Of a stretch of 31,928 bases of DNA, positions 1 to 7,711 are shown one piece after another. The DNA comes from Chloroflexota bacterium (GTDB taxonomy: Bacteria > Chloroflexota > Dormibacteria > CF-121), in assembly GCA_005881235.1 (NCBI GenBank), contig VBEQ01000158.1, forward strand, positions 1 to 31,928. The letters are read 5' to 3'. A program made the translations under genes and the position numbers. A model generated the notes under the pieces. The model saw only the letters and a list, made by a program, of their open reading frames with translations, was not told the origin of the DNA and ran no database searches. Position 1 is the stretch's first letter; the number at the start of each line of letters is the position of its first letter.

Positions 1-766
1 CCGACTGGATGCGGAGCACTTTCGCGATACCGACACCGAGCTGTTCCGACTGGATCAGCGCCTGGATGAAGGTGTGCAGCTCCTCGACGCCGGAGCGGCG
101 ACCCATGTCATCGAGCGCCTCCAGGCGCGGCCGGCCGAGCCGGATCTCGTTGAGCACTTGCGCGAACTCGTCGGAGAGCGCGTTCTTGAATTTTTCCGTG
201 AGCCGCCCGATGGCGGCGTCGAAGCCAAGGCCCGCCTCGACCGAGATGGTCAGCAGGTCGAGCGCGTTCGGCAGCGCCAGGCGCAACTCTTTCTGCCGTC
301 CCTTGATCTTGTTGTTGAGCCAGACGTCGGGGAGGAAGCGACCGAGTACGAAGCCGAGGCCGAGCGCCCCACCCTTGAGCGGAAGGCTCGTGACGCCCAT
401 CACCCCGACGAGCCCCAGGGCCACCAGGGCGATGACGATGCCGACGATCACCTTGACGACCTCGAAGCCGTTGACGCTGAGTGCGTAGGGCCGGCCCGCG
501 AGGTTGATCTTGTTCTGGACGATAACCTGGCGGTTCTTCGCCATGCGGGCGGTCAGCAAGCTGCCCAACCGCTCCAGCACGGGCTTGATGAAGCGCTCGC
601 TGAACGGCAGCGAGAGCTCGATTTCGTCGAGCGTCAGGTTGTGGTCGCGATACTGCGCCAGGCGTTCCGCGATGAGGTCCTGTCGGGGTTTGGCCGTGAG
701 GGCCTGCATCACGATGATGATGCCGCTGAAGGCCAGGAAGGCGAAGACGATGCTAAAAATATTCAT
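1..766 (-). CDS. tadC: Tad pilus inner-membrane protein TadC-like (GspF domain), 3' end cut by window edge
   Basis: The frame opens with ATG at 766 and stays open to the window edge, giving about 255 N-terminal residues. The protein begins with a membrane helix (FSIVFAFLAFSGIIIIV). A central pair of helices follows, including VVKVIVGIVIALVALGLVG. Next comes a type II secretion F (GspF) domain with the typical LPNALDLLTISVEAGLGFDA stretch and LNEIRLGRPRLEALDDM. In Flp/Tad systems TadB and TadC form the inner-membrane platform that the TadA ATPase acts on. The start lies 3 bases after the tadB stop, with a weak AGGTG 6 bases before the ATG, so it is probably co-transcribed and translationally coupled. 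TadC is preferred over a second TadB because of its place at the end of the tadA-tadB series. The C-terminus is not visible. Confidence 0.88.
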   Translation of the reverse strand, partial: MNIFSIVFAFLAFSGIIIVMQALTAKPRQDLIAERLAQYRDHNLTLDEIELSLPFSERFIKPVLERLGSLLTARMAKNRQVIVQNKINLAGRPYALSVNGFEVVKVIVGIVIALVALGLVGVMGVTSLPLKGGALGLGFVLGRFLPDVWLNNKIKGRQKELRLALPNALDLLTISVEAGLGFDAAIGRLTEKFKNALSDEFAQVLNEIRLGRPRLEALDDMGRRSGVEELHTFIQALIQSEQLGVGIAKVLRIQS

Positions 767-769
767 TCG

Positions 770-1723
770 CTACACCTGGATGTTTGTGATTTTCGAGATG
801 ATGCCGTAGCCGATCGCGATCGAGACGAGGCCCATCCCGATCAGGACGTAGCCCAGCCATTCGTGGAAGAGCGGCGTGATATAGCTCGGCGAGATGAAGG
901 TCAGGATCAGCGCCAGCGCGAAGGGTAGACCCGTGATGATGTAGCCCGAGGCGCGGGCTTGCGCGGTCAGGGTGCGAATCTCGCCCTGGATCCGGATGCG
1001 TTCCCGGATGGTGAAGGCGATGGTGTCCAGGATCTCGGCCAGGTTGCCACCGACCACGCGGTGGATCTGGACCGCGGTGACCATCAGGTCGAAGTCTTCG
1101 GATTCGATGCGCTTGACCATGTGCTGCAAGGCGTCATCGACCGAGACGCCCAGGTTCATCTCCCGGACCGCCCGGCTGAACTCATCCGCCATCGGCGGTG
1201 AGGAGCTCTTGGCGATGGTGGCCATCGCCTGGGCGAACGAATAGCCGGCCTTGAGCGCGTTGGAGAGCAGGACGACGGTGTCGCCCAGCTGGTTGTTGAA
1301 GGCCTTGAGCCGGCGGCGCTGCCGGAACTTGAGGAAGAATCCGGGCGCGAAATAGCCCACGGGAACGCCGATCAGAGCCAGGATCGGGCTGTGGAAGCGG
1401 AGGAACAGGATGGCGCAGAGCAGGACGATGAGGCCGACGATGACCATGACGTATTCCGAGACCCGGAGTTTGAGGTCGGCCTTGGCCAGCTCGTCGGTGA
1501 GCTTCGAACTGCGCCCACCCTTGTTGCGGGTCAGGCTCTTGTTGAACCTCTCCAGGAACCCTTCGACGAAGCCACCTTTCTTGCTGCCAGCGGCCTCGGG
1601 GTTGTAGCTGTCCATGTGCAGCTCGTTCTCTGCCCCGGGCTGCCGGTTGTTGGACATCAGCGCCATGACCACAATCAGCGCCGCGATCGCTGCCATGGCC
1701 GCGAAGACAAGCTGGATTGACAC
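770..1723 (-). CDS. tadB: Tad pilus inner-membrane platform protein TadB
   Basis: This 317-residue protein has an N-terminal membrane helix (residues about 4-23) and a charged linker. A helix pair follows at about 91-130 and a cytoplasmic GspF/T2SSF domain at about 145-255, with QLGDTVVLLSNALKAGYSF and the helix-rich REMNLGVSVDDAL segment. Two C-terminal helices lie at about 260-310. TadB is the platform protein of the Flp pilus and works with TadC and the ATPase TadA. The start codon is GTG at 1723-1721, directly abutting the tadA stop. A strong AAGGAGG at 1731-1737 lies 7 bases upstream inside the end of tadA, which fixes this start and implies coupling. The length is ordinary for the family. 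Confidence 0.9.
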   Translation of the reverse strand: MSIQLVFAAMAAIAALIVVMALMSNNRQPGAENELHMDSYNPEAAGSKKGGFVEGFLERFNKSLTRNKGGRSSKLTDELAKADLKLRVSEYVMVIVGLIVLLCAILFLRFHSPILALIGVPVGYFAPGFFLKFRQRRRLKAFNNQLGDTVVLLSNALKAGYSFAQAMATIAKSSSPPMADEFSRAVREMNLGVSVDDALQHMVKRIESEDFDLMVTAVQIHRVVGGNLAEILDTIAFTIRERIRIQGEIRTLTAQARASGYIITGLPFALALILTFISPSYITPLFHEWLGYVLIGMGLVSIAIGYGIISKITNIQV

Positions 1724-3145
1724 TTAGTGGCCTCCTTGTCCGGCAGGATCCGGCGCCGGCGTAAAGATCTCCTTCGCCACGCCCTCGCCTGACGACTGCA
1801 GGTGATCGAAATATTTCGGAATGATGCCGGTGGCCGTGAAGTAGCCCTGCACCTTACCGTCTTCGCTGACGCCGGTCTGCTTGAACACGAATATGTCCTG
1901 CACCTTTACCTGGTCGCCGTGCAGTCCGAGCACCTCGCTGACGGCGATGATCTTCCGCGACCCGTCCCGCAAGCGGCTCTGCTGCACGATGACGTTTATG
2001 GCGGACGAGATCTGTTCCCGGATCGCCCGGGAGGGCAGTTCTGCACCCGCCATCAACACCAACGTTTCCAGGCGGTTCAAACTGTCACGCGGCGAGTTCG
2101 CGTGAATAGTCGTCAACGATCCGTCATGGCCTGTATTCATCGCCTGGAGCATGTCCAGGGCCTCGCCGCCGCGGCACTCGCCGACCACGATCCGATCGGG
2201 GCGCATGCGCAGCGCGTTGACGACCAGGTCCCGGATGGCGATCCGGCCGCGCCCTTCGACGGTCGCGGGTCGTGACTCAAGCGTTACAACGTGCTCCTGG
2301 TTGAGCTGCAGCTCGGCGGCGTCTTCCACCGTCACCACCCGCTCCTCCTCCGGGATGAAGCTGGAAAGCACGTTGAGGGTCGTCGTCTTCCCCGAGCCGG
2401 TGCCGCCCGAGACAAGCATGTTCAGCCGGGAGCGAACACAGGCCCGCACGAACTGCGCCATGGGGTCGGTGATGGTGCCGAACTTGATCAGGTCGGTGAT
2501 CTTGTAGGGGTCTTTCGAGAACTTTCGGATGGTCAGGATGGGCCCGTTCAGGGCAAGCGGCGGGATAATGACGTTGACACGGGATCCGTCCTTGAGCCGG
2601 GCATCGACCATCGGCGACCCCTCGTCGATGCGCCGCCCGATCGTCGAGACGATCCGGTCGATGACCCGCCGCAGCTGGTCCTCGCTTTCGAACTGGACGT
2701 TGGAAAGGGTCAGCTTGCCCTTGTGCTCCACGAAAATCTGGTCCGGCCCGTTGACCATGATCTCGGTGATGGTCGGGTCGCCGATCAGCGCCTCAATTGG
2801 ACCGAGCCCGAGGAAGTCGTTGAGAACCGAGTCGAGCAGCCGCTGCTTCTCCGGCTTGGCCAGGGAGATGCCCATCTCCGCGATCACGGCGGTGAGGGCG
2901 TCGGTGATCTTGGCGGCCCGCTGCTCCCGGTCCTCGTCGCCGGAGTCATCGGCCGACTCCTCGATCAGGCGCGCCTGGAGGCGGTTCTTGATCCGCTCGG
3001 CCTGGAGCTCGGACGGGGTGCGGCTGCGCGTGGCTGCCGCCAGAGACTGGCGCGGGCTCTGTCCGGCCTGCGGGACGTAGGCCCCGTCGGGCGGCGCGTT
3101 GGGGTCGGGGCCCTGCTGTTTCTGGACGCGGTCGAGGAGCGACAT
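1724..3145 (-). CDS. tadA: Flp pilus assembly secretion ATPase TadA/CpaF
   Basis: This is a 473-residue cytoplasmic hexameric ATPase of the type II/IV secretion (VirB11-like) family that powers Flp pilus assembly. The first 80 residues are a polar linker. The CpaF N-terminal domain covers about 80-215 and contains ITEIMVNGPDQIFVEHKGKL. The ATPase core follows: Walker A GGTGSGKT at 247-254, Asp box VTVEDAAELQL at 271-281, Walker B RIVVGE at 318-323, and His box GHDGSLTTIHAN at 339-350. All expected catalytic residues are present. The gene sits between cpaE and tadB in the normal Tad order. A 100-base spacer separates it from cpaE, and its stop touches the tadB start. No strong ribosome site precedes the ATG, so coupling to upstream translation is possible. 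Confidence 0.95.
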   Translation of the reverse strand: MSLLDRVQKQQGPDPNAPPDGAYVPQAGQSPRQSLAAATRSRTPSELQAERIKNRLQARLIEESADDSGDEDREQRAAKITDALTAVIAEMGISLAKPEKQRLLDSVLNDFLGLGPIEALIGDPTITEIMVNGPDQIFVEHKGKLTLSNVQFESEDQLRRVIDRIVSTIGRRIDEGSPMVDARLKDGSRVNVIIPPLALNGPILTIRKFSKDPYKITDLIKFGTITDPMAQFVRACVRSRLNMLVSGGTGSGKTTTLNVLSSFIPEEERVVTVEDAAELQLNQEHVVTLESRPATVEGRGRIAIRDLVVNALRMRPDRIVVGECRGGEALDMLQAMNTGHDGSLTTIHANSPRDSLNRLETLVLMAGAELPSRAIREQISSAINVIVQQSRLRDGSRKIIAVSEVLGLHGDQVKVQDIFVFKQTGVSEDGKVQGYFTATGIIPKYFDHLQSSGEGVAKEIFTPAPDPAGQGGH

Positions 3146-3245
3146 CTCTCAGGCCGTCCCTCGAGCCACCACAAATGGGAGCGACTCGTTTACGCAGCGT
3201 GGTACGGCAGGGTAGACAGAAGCCCGCGAGGTCATCTCAACCTTT

Positions 3246-4511
3246 CTAACGGCGGGCGAACAGACCCTTGCGGGGTTTCTTCTCGGCGGACTCCGCCGCC
3301 GCCGCCGCCGCCGGGACCACCGGCATCAGCTTGGCCACCAGCTCGCGAATCCGCTGGCTGATCTCCGACTCCGGGTGGGTGGTCACGAAGGGATTCCCCC
3401 GGTTGATCGAGTTGATGACCAGCTTGGGATCGTTGGGGATCTGTCCGGCGATCGGGAAGCGCAGGTTCGCTTCCACGCTCTCCTTGTTGAATTCCGAGTG
3501 GGCGTCGGACTTGTTGAGCAAGAGGACGACGCGCTCCGGCGGGATGGAGAGCGAATCGAAGATCTTCAACGCCAGCTTGGTGTTCTTGATCGCCGGGATG
3601 CTGAGCGAGGTGACCACCACCACGCGGTCGGCATGGTCCAGCACCTCGAGGTTGATCTCGCCCAGGTGCGCGGAGCTGTCGACGATGATGTAGTCGAACA
3701 TCTTGCGTAGCTCGCTGAAGATGCGCCGGACGTGGTCGACCGTGACCAGGTCGGCGAGCTCGGGACTGATCGGTGGGAGGAGCACCTTGATGCCGAAGGG
3801 TCCGTCCACCATGATCTCGCGGATGAACTCGGGATCCATGTGGTCGATGTTCTCGATCAGGTCGGTGATCCCTTGCGAGTGGTCGAGGTTGAGGAGCACC
3901 CCGATGTCACCGAACTGCAGGTCCAGGTCGACGAGCGCGACCTTGCCCTTGGTTTCGTTCGCCATCGAGACCGCCAGGTTGGCCGCGACCAGGGACTTCC
4001 CGACACCACCCTTGCCCGAGTAGAAGAAGAAGACCTGGCCGTGCTCGCCCCGGCGCGGGGTCTCGCCATCCGCCGGCGGGGCGGGCGCCTTCTCCGTCCC
4101 AGCCGTCGTCTTCGCCAGGAACGACTCTTTCTTCTGCTCCAGCTGGTATACCCGCCGGATGCTGGCGATCAACTCGTCCCCGCTGAAGGGTTTGATGAGG
4201 AACTCGCGGGCCCCCGACTGCATCGCCCGCCGGAGATAGTCGCGCTCACCCTGAACGGACATGATGATGACGGGTGAGTTGGGAACCTCCTGGGCGAGGG
4301 TTTCCGTGGCCTGGATGCCGTCCATGATCGGCATGTTGACGTCCATCAGCACGATGTCCGGAGCCAGCTTCTTCGCCTGCTCGATGCCTTCCTTTCCGTT
4401 CATGGCCGTCCCGACGACCTGGATGTCCGGCTCGAAGGAGAGCAGCTTCTGGAGGTTATCCAGGGTGCTGGCGATGTCGTCCACGATCAGGACCTTGATT
4501 GGTTCGCTCAT
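3246..4511 (-). CDS. cpaE: CpaE/TadZ-like pilus localisation protein: receiver domain plus MinD/ParA ATPase
   Basis: The 421-residue protein has two domains. Residues 1-122 form a CheY-like receiver with the acidic pair Asp11-Asp12, phosphoacceptor Asp57 (in LMDVNMP), Ser85 and Lys107 (in LIKPF), so all phosphorylation residues are intact. After a Pro/Ala-rich linker (about 130-156), residues 157-400 form a MinD/ParA-type ATPase with deviant Walker A YSGKGGVGKS at 164-173 and the DLDLQFGDIG motif at 195-204. CpaE/TadZ proteins position the Tad machine at the pole or membrane. Several described CpaE proteins have a degenerate receiver, so the intact set here is notable. The gene lies between cpaB and tadA. 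A strong hairpin (4536-4563) just upstream of its start could set its expression relative to cpaB. Confidence 0.9.
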   Translation of the reverse strand: MSEPIKVLIVDDIASTLDNLQKLLSFEPDIQVVGTAMNGKEGIEQAKKLAPDIVLMDVNMPIMDGIQATETLAQEVPNSPVIIMSVQGERDYLRRAMQSGAREFLIKPFSGDELIASIRRVYQLEQKKESFLAKTTAGTEKAPAPPADGETPRRGEHGQVFFFYSGKGGVGKSLVAANLAVSMANETKGKVALVDLDLQFGDIGVLLNLDHSQGITDLIENIDHMDPEFIREIMVDGPFGIKVLLPPISPELADLVTVDHVRRIFSELRKMFDYIIVDSSAHLGEINLEVLDHADRVVVVTSLSIPAIKNTKLALKIFDSLSIPPERVVLLLNKSDAHSEFNKESVEANLRFPIAGQIPNDPKLVINSINRGNPFVTTHPESEISQRIRELVAKLMPVVPAAAAAAESAEKKPRKGLFARR

Positions 4512-4535
4512 CTGATCATCTCGTTAAAGAAAGCA

Positions 4536-4563
4536 CCCCGCGAAATCTTCCGATTTCGCGGGG
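4536..4563 (-). terminator. 12-bp perfect hairpin between cpaB and cpaE, probable (partial) terminator
   Basis: The arms 4536-4547 (CCCCGCGAAATC) and 4552-4563 are perfectly complementary over 12 bp around a 4-base TTCC loop. On the minus strand the hairpin is followed by TGCTTTCTTTAA, a moderately T-rich tract typical of a rho-independent terminator. It lies 30 bases after the cpaB stop and 24 bases before the cpaE start. It could end cpaB transcripts or allow partial read-through into cpaE-tadABC. Confidence 0.7.
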
Positions 4564-4593
4564 AGCCTGTCAACGTTTTTCCGAATGTGGTCC

Positions 4594-5340
4594 CTAGCGG
4601 ATGCGGTACGTGCTGGTGAAGCTGTCCATCGAGGTCGCGGTGGAGTCCGGGTCGGGGACGTCGTAGTCCTTGACTGACTTGAGCACGAACTTGTAGTTGG
4701 TGTTGTCCAGCGCCCACTTCAGGTCCTCGGCCTGCTTGAGGGTCACGATGACGGTCAGGGTGGAGCTGATCCCACGGGTGTTGGCACCGCCGGCCGGGCC
4801 GACGCGGATCACGTGGAGGTTGGTAAAGCTGACCTTGGTCAGGGCCTGCTGGGCGCCCTTTGGCGCATAGCTGACGATGACGTCGATCCGGTCGTCGGGC
4901 TGGATGTAACCGCCCACGCCGACGAGTTCACCGGTTGGGATCTGCACGGCCACCATGCCGGCGGGAATGGGCAGGAACGCCTGCTTCGCCGGCTGCACGC
5001 CGCTGACGTCGCTGACGACGTCATAGTCGATGATCGCCGAGCCGGTATGGATCGGGATCGCCGCGAACTTGCCGACGACAAGGTCCTTGGCCCGGAACGC
5101 ATAGGGCGGTGCCTGGTCCGACGAGAACTGCTGCACGCTGACCATGTCCGCCGTGATCTGCGTCGATGCCGGGATGTCCTTCAACGCCACGACCGCCGGC
5201 ACATTCTTCGATCCTCCAACCGCGATATTGCCGCCCGAGGTTCTGCCAACGAGCAAGGCCCCTCCAAACGCCACAATGGCAAGGAAAACACCGAAGATCA
5301 AGAGGATGCGGTTGCTCTTCGGCTTAACCTCCGTCGCCAA
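4594..5340 (-). CDS. cpaB: Flp pilus assembly protein CpaB/RcpC
   Basis: The protein is about 248 residues when started at TTG 5340. It has one N-terminal membrane helix (ILLIFGVFLAIVAFGGALLV). An SAF domain follows (VVALKDIPASTQITADMVSV ... IPIHTGSAIIDYDVV). The RcpC/CpaB C-terminal domain contains VAVQIPTGELVGVGGYIQPDDRIDVIV, which matches the family hallmark. CpaB is an extracytoplasmic assembly factor of Flp pili. A longer reading starts at GTG 5349, but that GTG lies inside the sequence AGGAGGTGA (5346-5354), which reads as the ribosome site. The TTG at 5340, 8 bases after AGGAGG, is therefore the better start. No secretin gene (cpaC/rcpA) follows, in keeping with a cell lacking an outer membrane. 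The spacer to the pilin contains the pilin terminator. Confidence 0.88.
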   Translation of the reverse strand: MATEVKPKSNRILLIFGVFLAIVAFGGALLVGRTSGGNIAVGGSKNVPAVVALKDIPASTQITADMVSVQQFSSDQAPPYAFRAKDLVVGKFAAIPIHTGSAIIDYDVVSDVSGVQPAKQAFLPIPAGMVAVQIPTGELVGVGGYIQPDDRIDVIVSYAPKGAQQALTKVSFTNLHVIRVGPAGGANTRGISSTLTVIVTLKQAEDLKWALDNTNYKFVLKSVKDYDVPDPDSTATSMDSFTSTYRIR

Positions 5341-5345
5341 TCGAC

Positions 5346-5354
5346 TCACCTCCT
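5346..5354 (-). promoter_or_regulatory. Ribosome binding site that decides the cpaB start
   Basis: The minus strand reads AGGAGGTGA here, the same core found before the pilin gene. It overlaps the candidate GTG start at 5349-5347, which therefore cannot be served by it. The next in-frame start, TTG at 5340, is correctly spaced. Confidence 0.7.
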
Positions 5355-5436
5355 GAAAACTCGGCGCCCTCGCTCCAAGGCGTGACGCTCCTTCGGGTCA
5401 TGTATCTATCGGCGAGCGCCCTTCCTTGCGCAAGCC

Positions 5437-5475
5437 GGAAAAAGAAAGAGAGCCCGCTTGCGCAGGCTCTCTCTT
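5437..5475 (-). terminator. Rho-independent terminator of the Flp pilin gene
   Basis: The arms 5447-5454 and 5465-5472 pair over 8 bp (AGAGAGCC/GGCTCTCT) around a short GC-rich loop. On the minus strand they are followed by TTTCTTTTTCC. The hairpin lies about 27 bases past the pilin stop codon, so the pilin probably makes its own abundant short transcript, with limited read-through to cpaB. Confidence 0.85.
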
Positions 5476-5499
5476 GATGCTCCCAAGAACGAAAAGGGC

Positions 5500-5679
5500 T
5501 TACTGGCCCAGGCCGCCCGAGATGTTGCAGAAGACGTTCTTGACCTGGTTGCCGAGGATGATCAGGACTACGATCACGACCACCGCGATCAAGACGAGGA
5601 TAAGGGCGTACTCGACCATACCCTGCCCTTCCTCACGGTTGAGCAGAGCGCGAAGCTTGAGATAAAGGTTGGTCAACAT
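5500..5679 (-). CDS. flp: Flp-family class IVb prepilin (major pilin)
   Basis: This is a 59-residue class IVb prepilin of the Flp/Fap family. A short basic leader (residues 1-18, ending NREEG) precedes the predicted prepilin peptidase site after Gly18. The mature protein starts QGMVEY, with the conserved Glu at +5 (Glu23) and Tyr at +6 (Tyr24). A very hydrophobic helix follows (ALILVLIAVVVIVVLIILG) and then a short polar tail with one Cys. A longer frame begins at 5727, but the ATG at 5679 has a textbook AAGGAGGTGA 7 bases upstream (5687-5696) and gives the normal Flp length. The pilin is polymerised by the products of the tad genes that follow. No prepilin peptidase (TadV) is present in the window. 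Confidence 0.92.
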   Translation of the reverse strand: MLTNLYLKLRALLNREEGQGMVEYALILVLIAVVVIVVLIILGNQVKNVFCNISGGLGQ

Positions 5680-5686
5680 GCTAGTT

Positions 5687-5696
5687 TCACCTCCTT
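5687..5696 (-). promoter_or_regulatory. Near-perfect Shine-Dalgarno site of the pilin gene
   Basis: The minus strand reads AAGGAGGTGA, 7 bases before ATG 5679. It matches the anti-SD over ten bases, as expected for a highly expressed pilin, and it rules out the upstream ATG at 5727 as the start. Confidence 0.8.
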
Positions 5697-5791
5697 GTGG
5701 AGCAGATCGAACAGGACCCAGTTTCACACTGGCCCGCGTTCAAATCAACGAAACCCGCGCAGAGGAACGGCTAAGAACTTTTGACGACTCC

Positions 5792-5826
5792 GTAACAGGA
5801 ATCGCCTGGGTTGCGAACGCTGTTAC
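5792..5826. repeat. Inverted repeat in the kinase-pilin spacer
   Basis: GTAACAG (5792-5798) and CTGTTAC (5820-5826) form a 7-bp inverted repeat with a 21-base spacer, in the 169-base gap upstream of the pilin and just after the kinase stop. It could be an operator for the pilin promoter or a weak end-of-gene hairpin. No T-tract follows. I could not place a convincing -10/-35 pair in this gap. Confidence 0.3.
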
Positions 5827-5848
5827 CGCGCGCCCCGCAGGGCGAGGA

Positions 5849-6934
5849 CTAGCGCTTGGCCAGCGCGATCTCGACCTTGACCTCGGTTCCGCGGCCCGGT
5901 TGGGAGCGAATCTCGAGCGTCCCCTTTTCCAGCTCGGCGCGCTCACGCATGGAGAGCAGTCCCAGGTTCTTGTTCTTGTGCAGGTTGGCCTCAGTGCGGG
6001 CCACATCAAATCCCTGACCATCGTCCTTGACCGTCACCGAGACGCGGGACGGTTGCAGGTTCATGGTGACCTCCGCCATCTTCGCGCGAGCGTGCTTGTG
6101 GACGTTGGTGAGAGCCTCCTGGATGATGCGGAAGAGGACACCCTCGGTGTTGCCCGGCAAGCGGCGCTCCTGGCCGACCACGTTGAAGCGGGTGGCCAGA
6201 CCGTAGCGATCGCCGTACTCCTTGATGAACTTTCGCAAGGTCGGGACCAGGCCGAGGTCGTCGAGCGTCATCGGCCGCAGGTCGAAGATCAGCTGGCGCG
6301 TTTCCTCGAGGGCATTGCGAACGCTGTTCTTGAATTCCGCCAGCTCGGTCACCAGCTGCTTCGGATTGCGGTCGAGCAGCCGCTCCAGGATCTCCGCCTG
6401 GAGCACGAGGTTGGCCATCGACTGGGCGGGCCCGTCGTGCATGTCGCGGGCGATGCGCATCCGCTCCTCTTCGATGATTTGGAACACCTGGCGCGACGCG
6501 TCGCGAAACTGCCTGTCGCCTTCGGCGGCGGTCGGCGGACTGCCGTTCTCGCCATACATCCGTTGCAGGTCGGCCAGGATCTGGCTGGCGGACCGCAGGA
6601 ACTGGCCCTGGTCTTTGAGCTCGGCGCGGCGCGCCGTGAGGAATTCGTACTCCAGCTGGACCCGCTCCACGCTCAGCTGTGTCTCGCGAATGTTGGCGAA
6701 GGTCTCCTGGACCTCCGACGGGGAGAACTGCTTGAGGTTGTTCAGCAGGTGCTTTTCCACAACCCGTGACTCCTCGGCCTGGTCCCGGACCTGCTCCAGC
6801 GACGCTTCCAGGTCCCGCGATTTGGTTTCGGCCGTCTCCAGCTCCGCCTCGACGATCTGCAGGCGGGCCGTGACTGACTGGTGAATCAACACGAATGGAT
6901 CGAAGGTCTCATCCGTGGCCTGGATCGCACTCAT
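5849..6934 (-). CDS. Soluble sensor histidine kinase, DegS/NarL-partner type (HisKA_3)
   Basis: The 361-residue protein has no membrane helix. Residues about 20-125 are rich in Glu, Leu and Gln and look like a long coiled coil, as in DegS. The dimerisation/phosphoacceptor (HisKA_3) segment contains RMRIARDMHDGPAQSMANL with His166. The ATP-binding domain has an N box QEALTNVHKHA (272-282), G1 DDGQGFD (304-310) and G2 GLLSMRERA (325-333). Kinases of this type normally phosphorylate NarL/DegU-type regulators with an HTH output. None is in the window, so the kinase is locally an orphan. The nearest receiver domain is the intact one in CpaE, two genes downstream. The gene ends 169 bases before the pilin start on the same strand. 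Confidence 0.9.
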   Translation of the reverse strand: MSAIQATDETFDPFVLIHQSVTARLQIVEAELETAETKSRDLEASLEQVRDQAEESRVVEKHLLNNLKQFSPSEVQETFANIRETQLSVERVQLEYEFLTARRAELKDQGQFLRSASQILADLQRMYGENGSPPTAAEGDRQFRDASRQVFQIIEEERMRIARDMHDGPAQSMANLVLQAEILERLLDRNPKQLVTELAEFKNSVRNALEETRQLIFDLRPMTLDDLGLVPTLRKFIKEYGDRYGLATRFNVVGQERRLPGNTEGVLFRIIQEALTNVHKHARAKMAEVTMNLQPSRVSVTVKDDGQGFDVARTEANLHKNKNLGLLSMRERAELEKGTLEIRSQPGRGTEVKVEIALAKR

Positions 6935-7044
6935 ATAGGACTACTAGGACTATGGAAAACGGTGTCGCTTTCTGGCTGGAGCCCCGTTTGGCGGCCCAAT
7001 GATAGCAGGAAAATCAGCGAATTCACGCTGAATCTCCATACCAG

Positions 7045-7710
7045 ATGAATGACAGGGCGTCCTTCATCATCGGACGGGCGCTGCCCATCGGCGTCTTTGG
7101 CTTCCTGGTGGCGATTCAGGCGGAGCTGGCCTTTGCCGGCGTCCAGAACGCCTCCCAAGGGGGTCTCGACCGGACGCAGGTCATGTACCTGCTCAACCGT
7201 ATCCTTACCGTCGCCTTCTTCGCCTTCCTGGTGGTCATCTACGCGATCCGCAGCAAGGCCATCGCTCGCGATCACAATCCGGTGGCGATCGCCTCGGCGT
7301 TGGTCGGCAGCTTCGTCCTCTACGGGCTTTTCCTGATTCCCGGCCAGGGCCGCAGCAGCGACATCTGGGTGCTGGCGGGCAGCGATATGTTCCTCGCCTG
7401 CGGCATCACCTGGGCCCTGTACTCGCTGAGCTATCTCGGCCGGCGCTTCAGCATCGTCCCCGAGGCGCGTGGGCTGGTGACCAGCGGACCCTACCAGCTG
7501 ACCCGGCATCCGATCTACCTGGGCGAGATCCTCGCCGGCTTCGGGCTCGTGTTGCCAACCGTGCTCAGCCTCCACGCCGTGGTCTTCGCGGTGTTTCTCG
7601 GGGCGCAGCTGGCCCGCACCTATTTCGAGGAACGGGTGCTGCGCAGCACCTACCCGCAATACGAGGCCTATGCCCGGCGCACCCGCCGGCTCATCCCCTT
7701 CGTCCTGTAG
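7045..7710 (+). CDS. Isoprenylcysteine carboxyl methyltransferase-family (ICMT/PEMT-like) membrane methyltransferase
   Basis: The 221-residue polytopic protein has about five hydrophobic segments. Its C-terminal half carries the ICMT/phospholipid-methyltransferase signature: TSGPYQLTRHPIYLGEI (146-162), an FEERVLR segment (194-200), and PQYEAYARRTRRLIPF near the end. These residues form the SAM and substrate site in the family. Bacterial members methylate small lipids or unknown membrane substrates, and the true substrate cannot be read from the sequence. It is the first gene of a plus-strand run with three membrane glycosyltransferase-like genes, so a lipid or lipid-linked glycan substrate is plausible (inference). 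It is divergent from the kinase gene, with a 110-base spacer. Confidence 0.82.
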   Translation: MNDRASFIIGRALPIGVFGFLVAIQAELAFAGVQNASQGGLDRTQVMYLLNRILTVAFFAFLVVIYAIRSKAIARDHNPVAIASALVGSFVLYGLFLIPGQGRSSDIWVLAGSDMFLACGITWALYSLSYLGRRFSIVPEARGLVTSGPYQLTRHPIYLGEILAGFGLVLPTVLSLHAVVFAVFLGAQLARTYFEERVLRSTYPQYEAYARRTRRLIPFVL

Positions 7711-7711
7711 A

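Noticed and set aside
74..928. Long plus-strand frame of 284 codons
   Set aside because: It lies antisense to tadC and tadB, has an Arg/Asp/Glu/Ala-rich composition typical of shadow frames in GC-rich DNA, and shows no recognisable domain.
2291..3361. Plus-strand frame of 356 codons
   Set aside because: It is antisense to tadA, which has every ATPase motif. The frame's composition is a reverse-strand shadow.
5380..5425. Possible promoter for cpaB (TTGCGC, 17 bases, GATAGA on the minus strand)
   Set aside because: It matches only about half of each consensus hexamer, which is too weak to call without transcript data.
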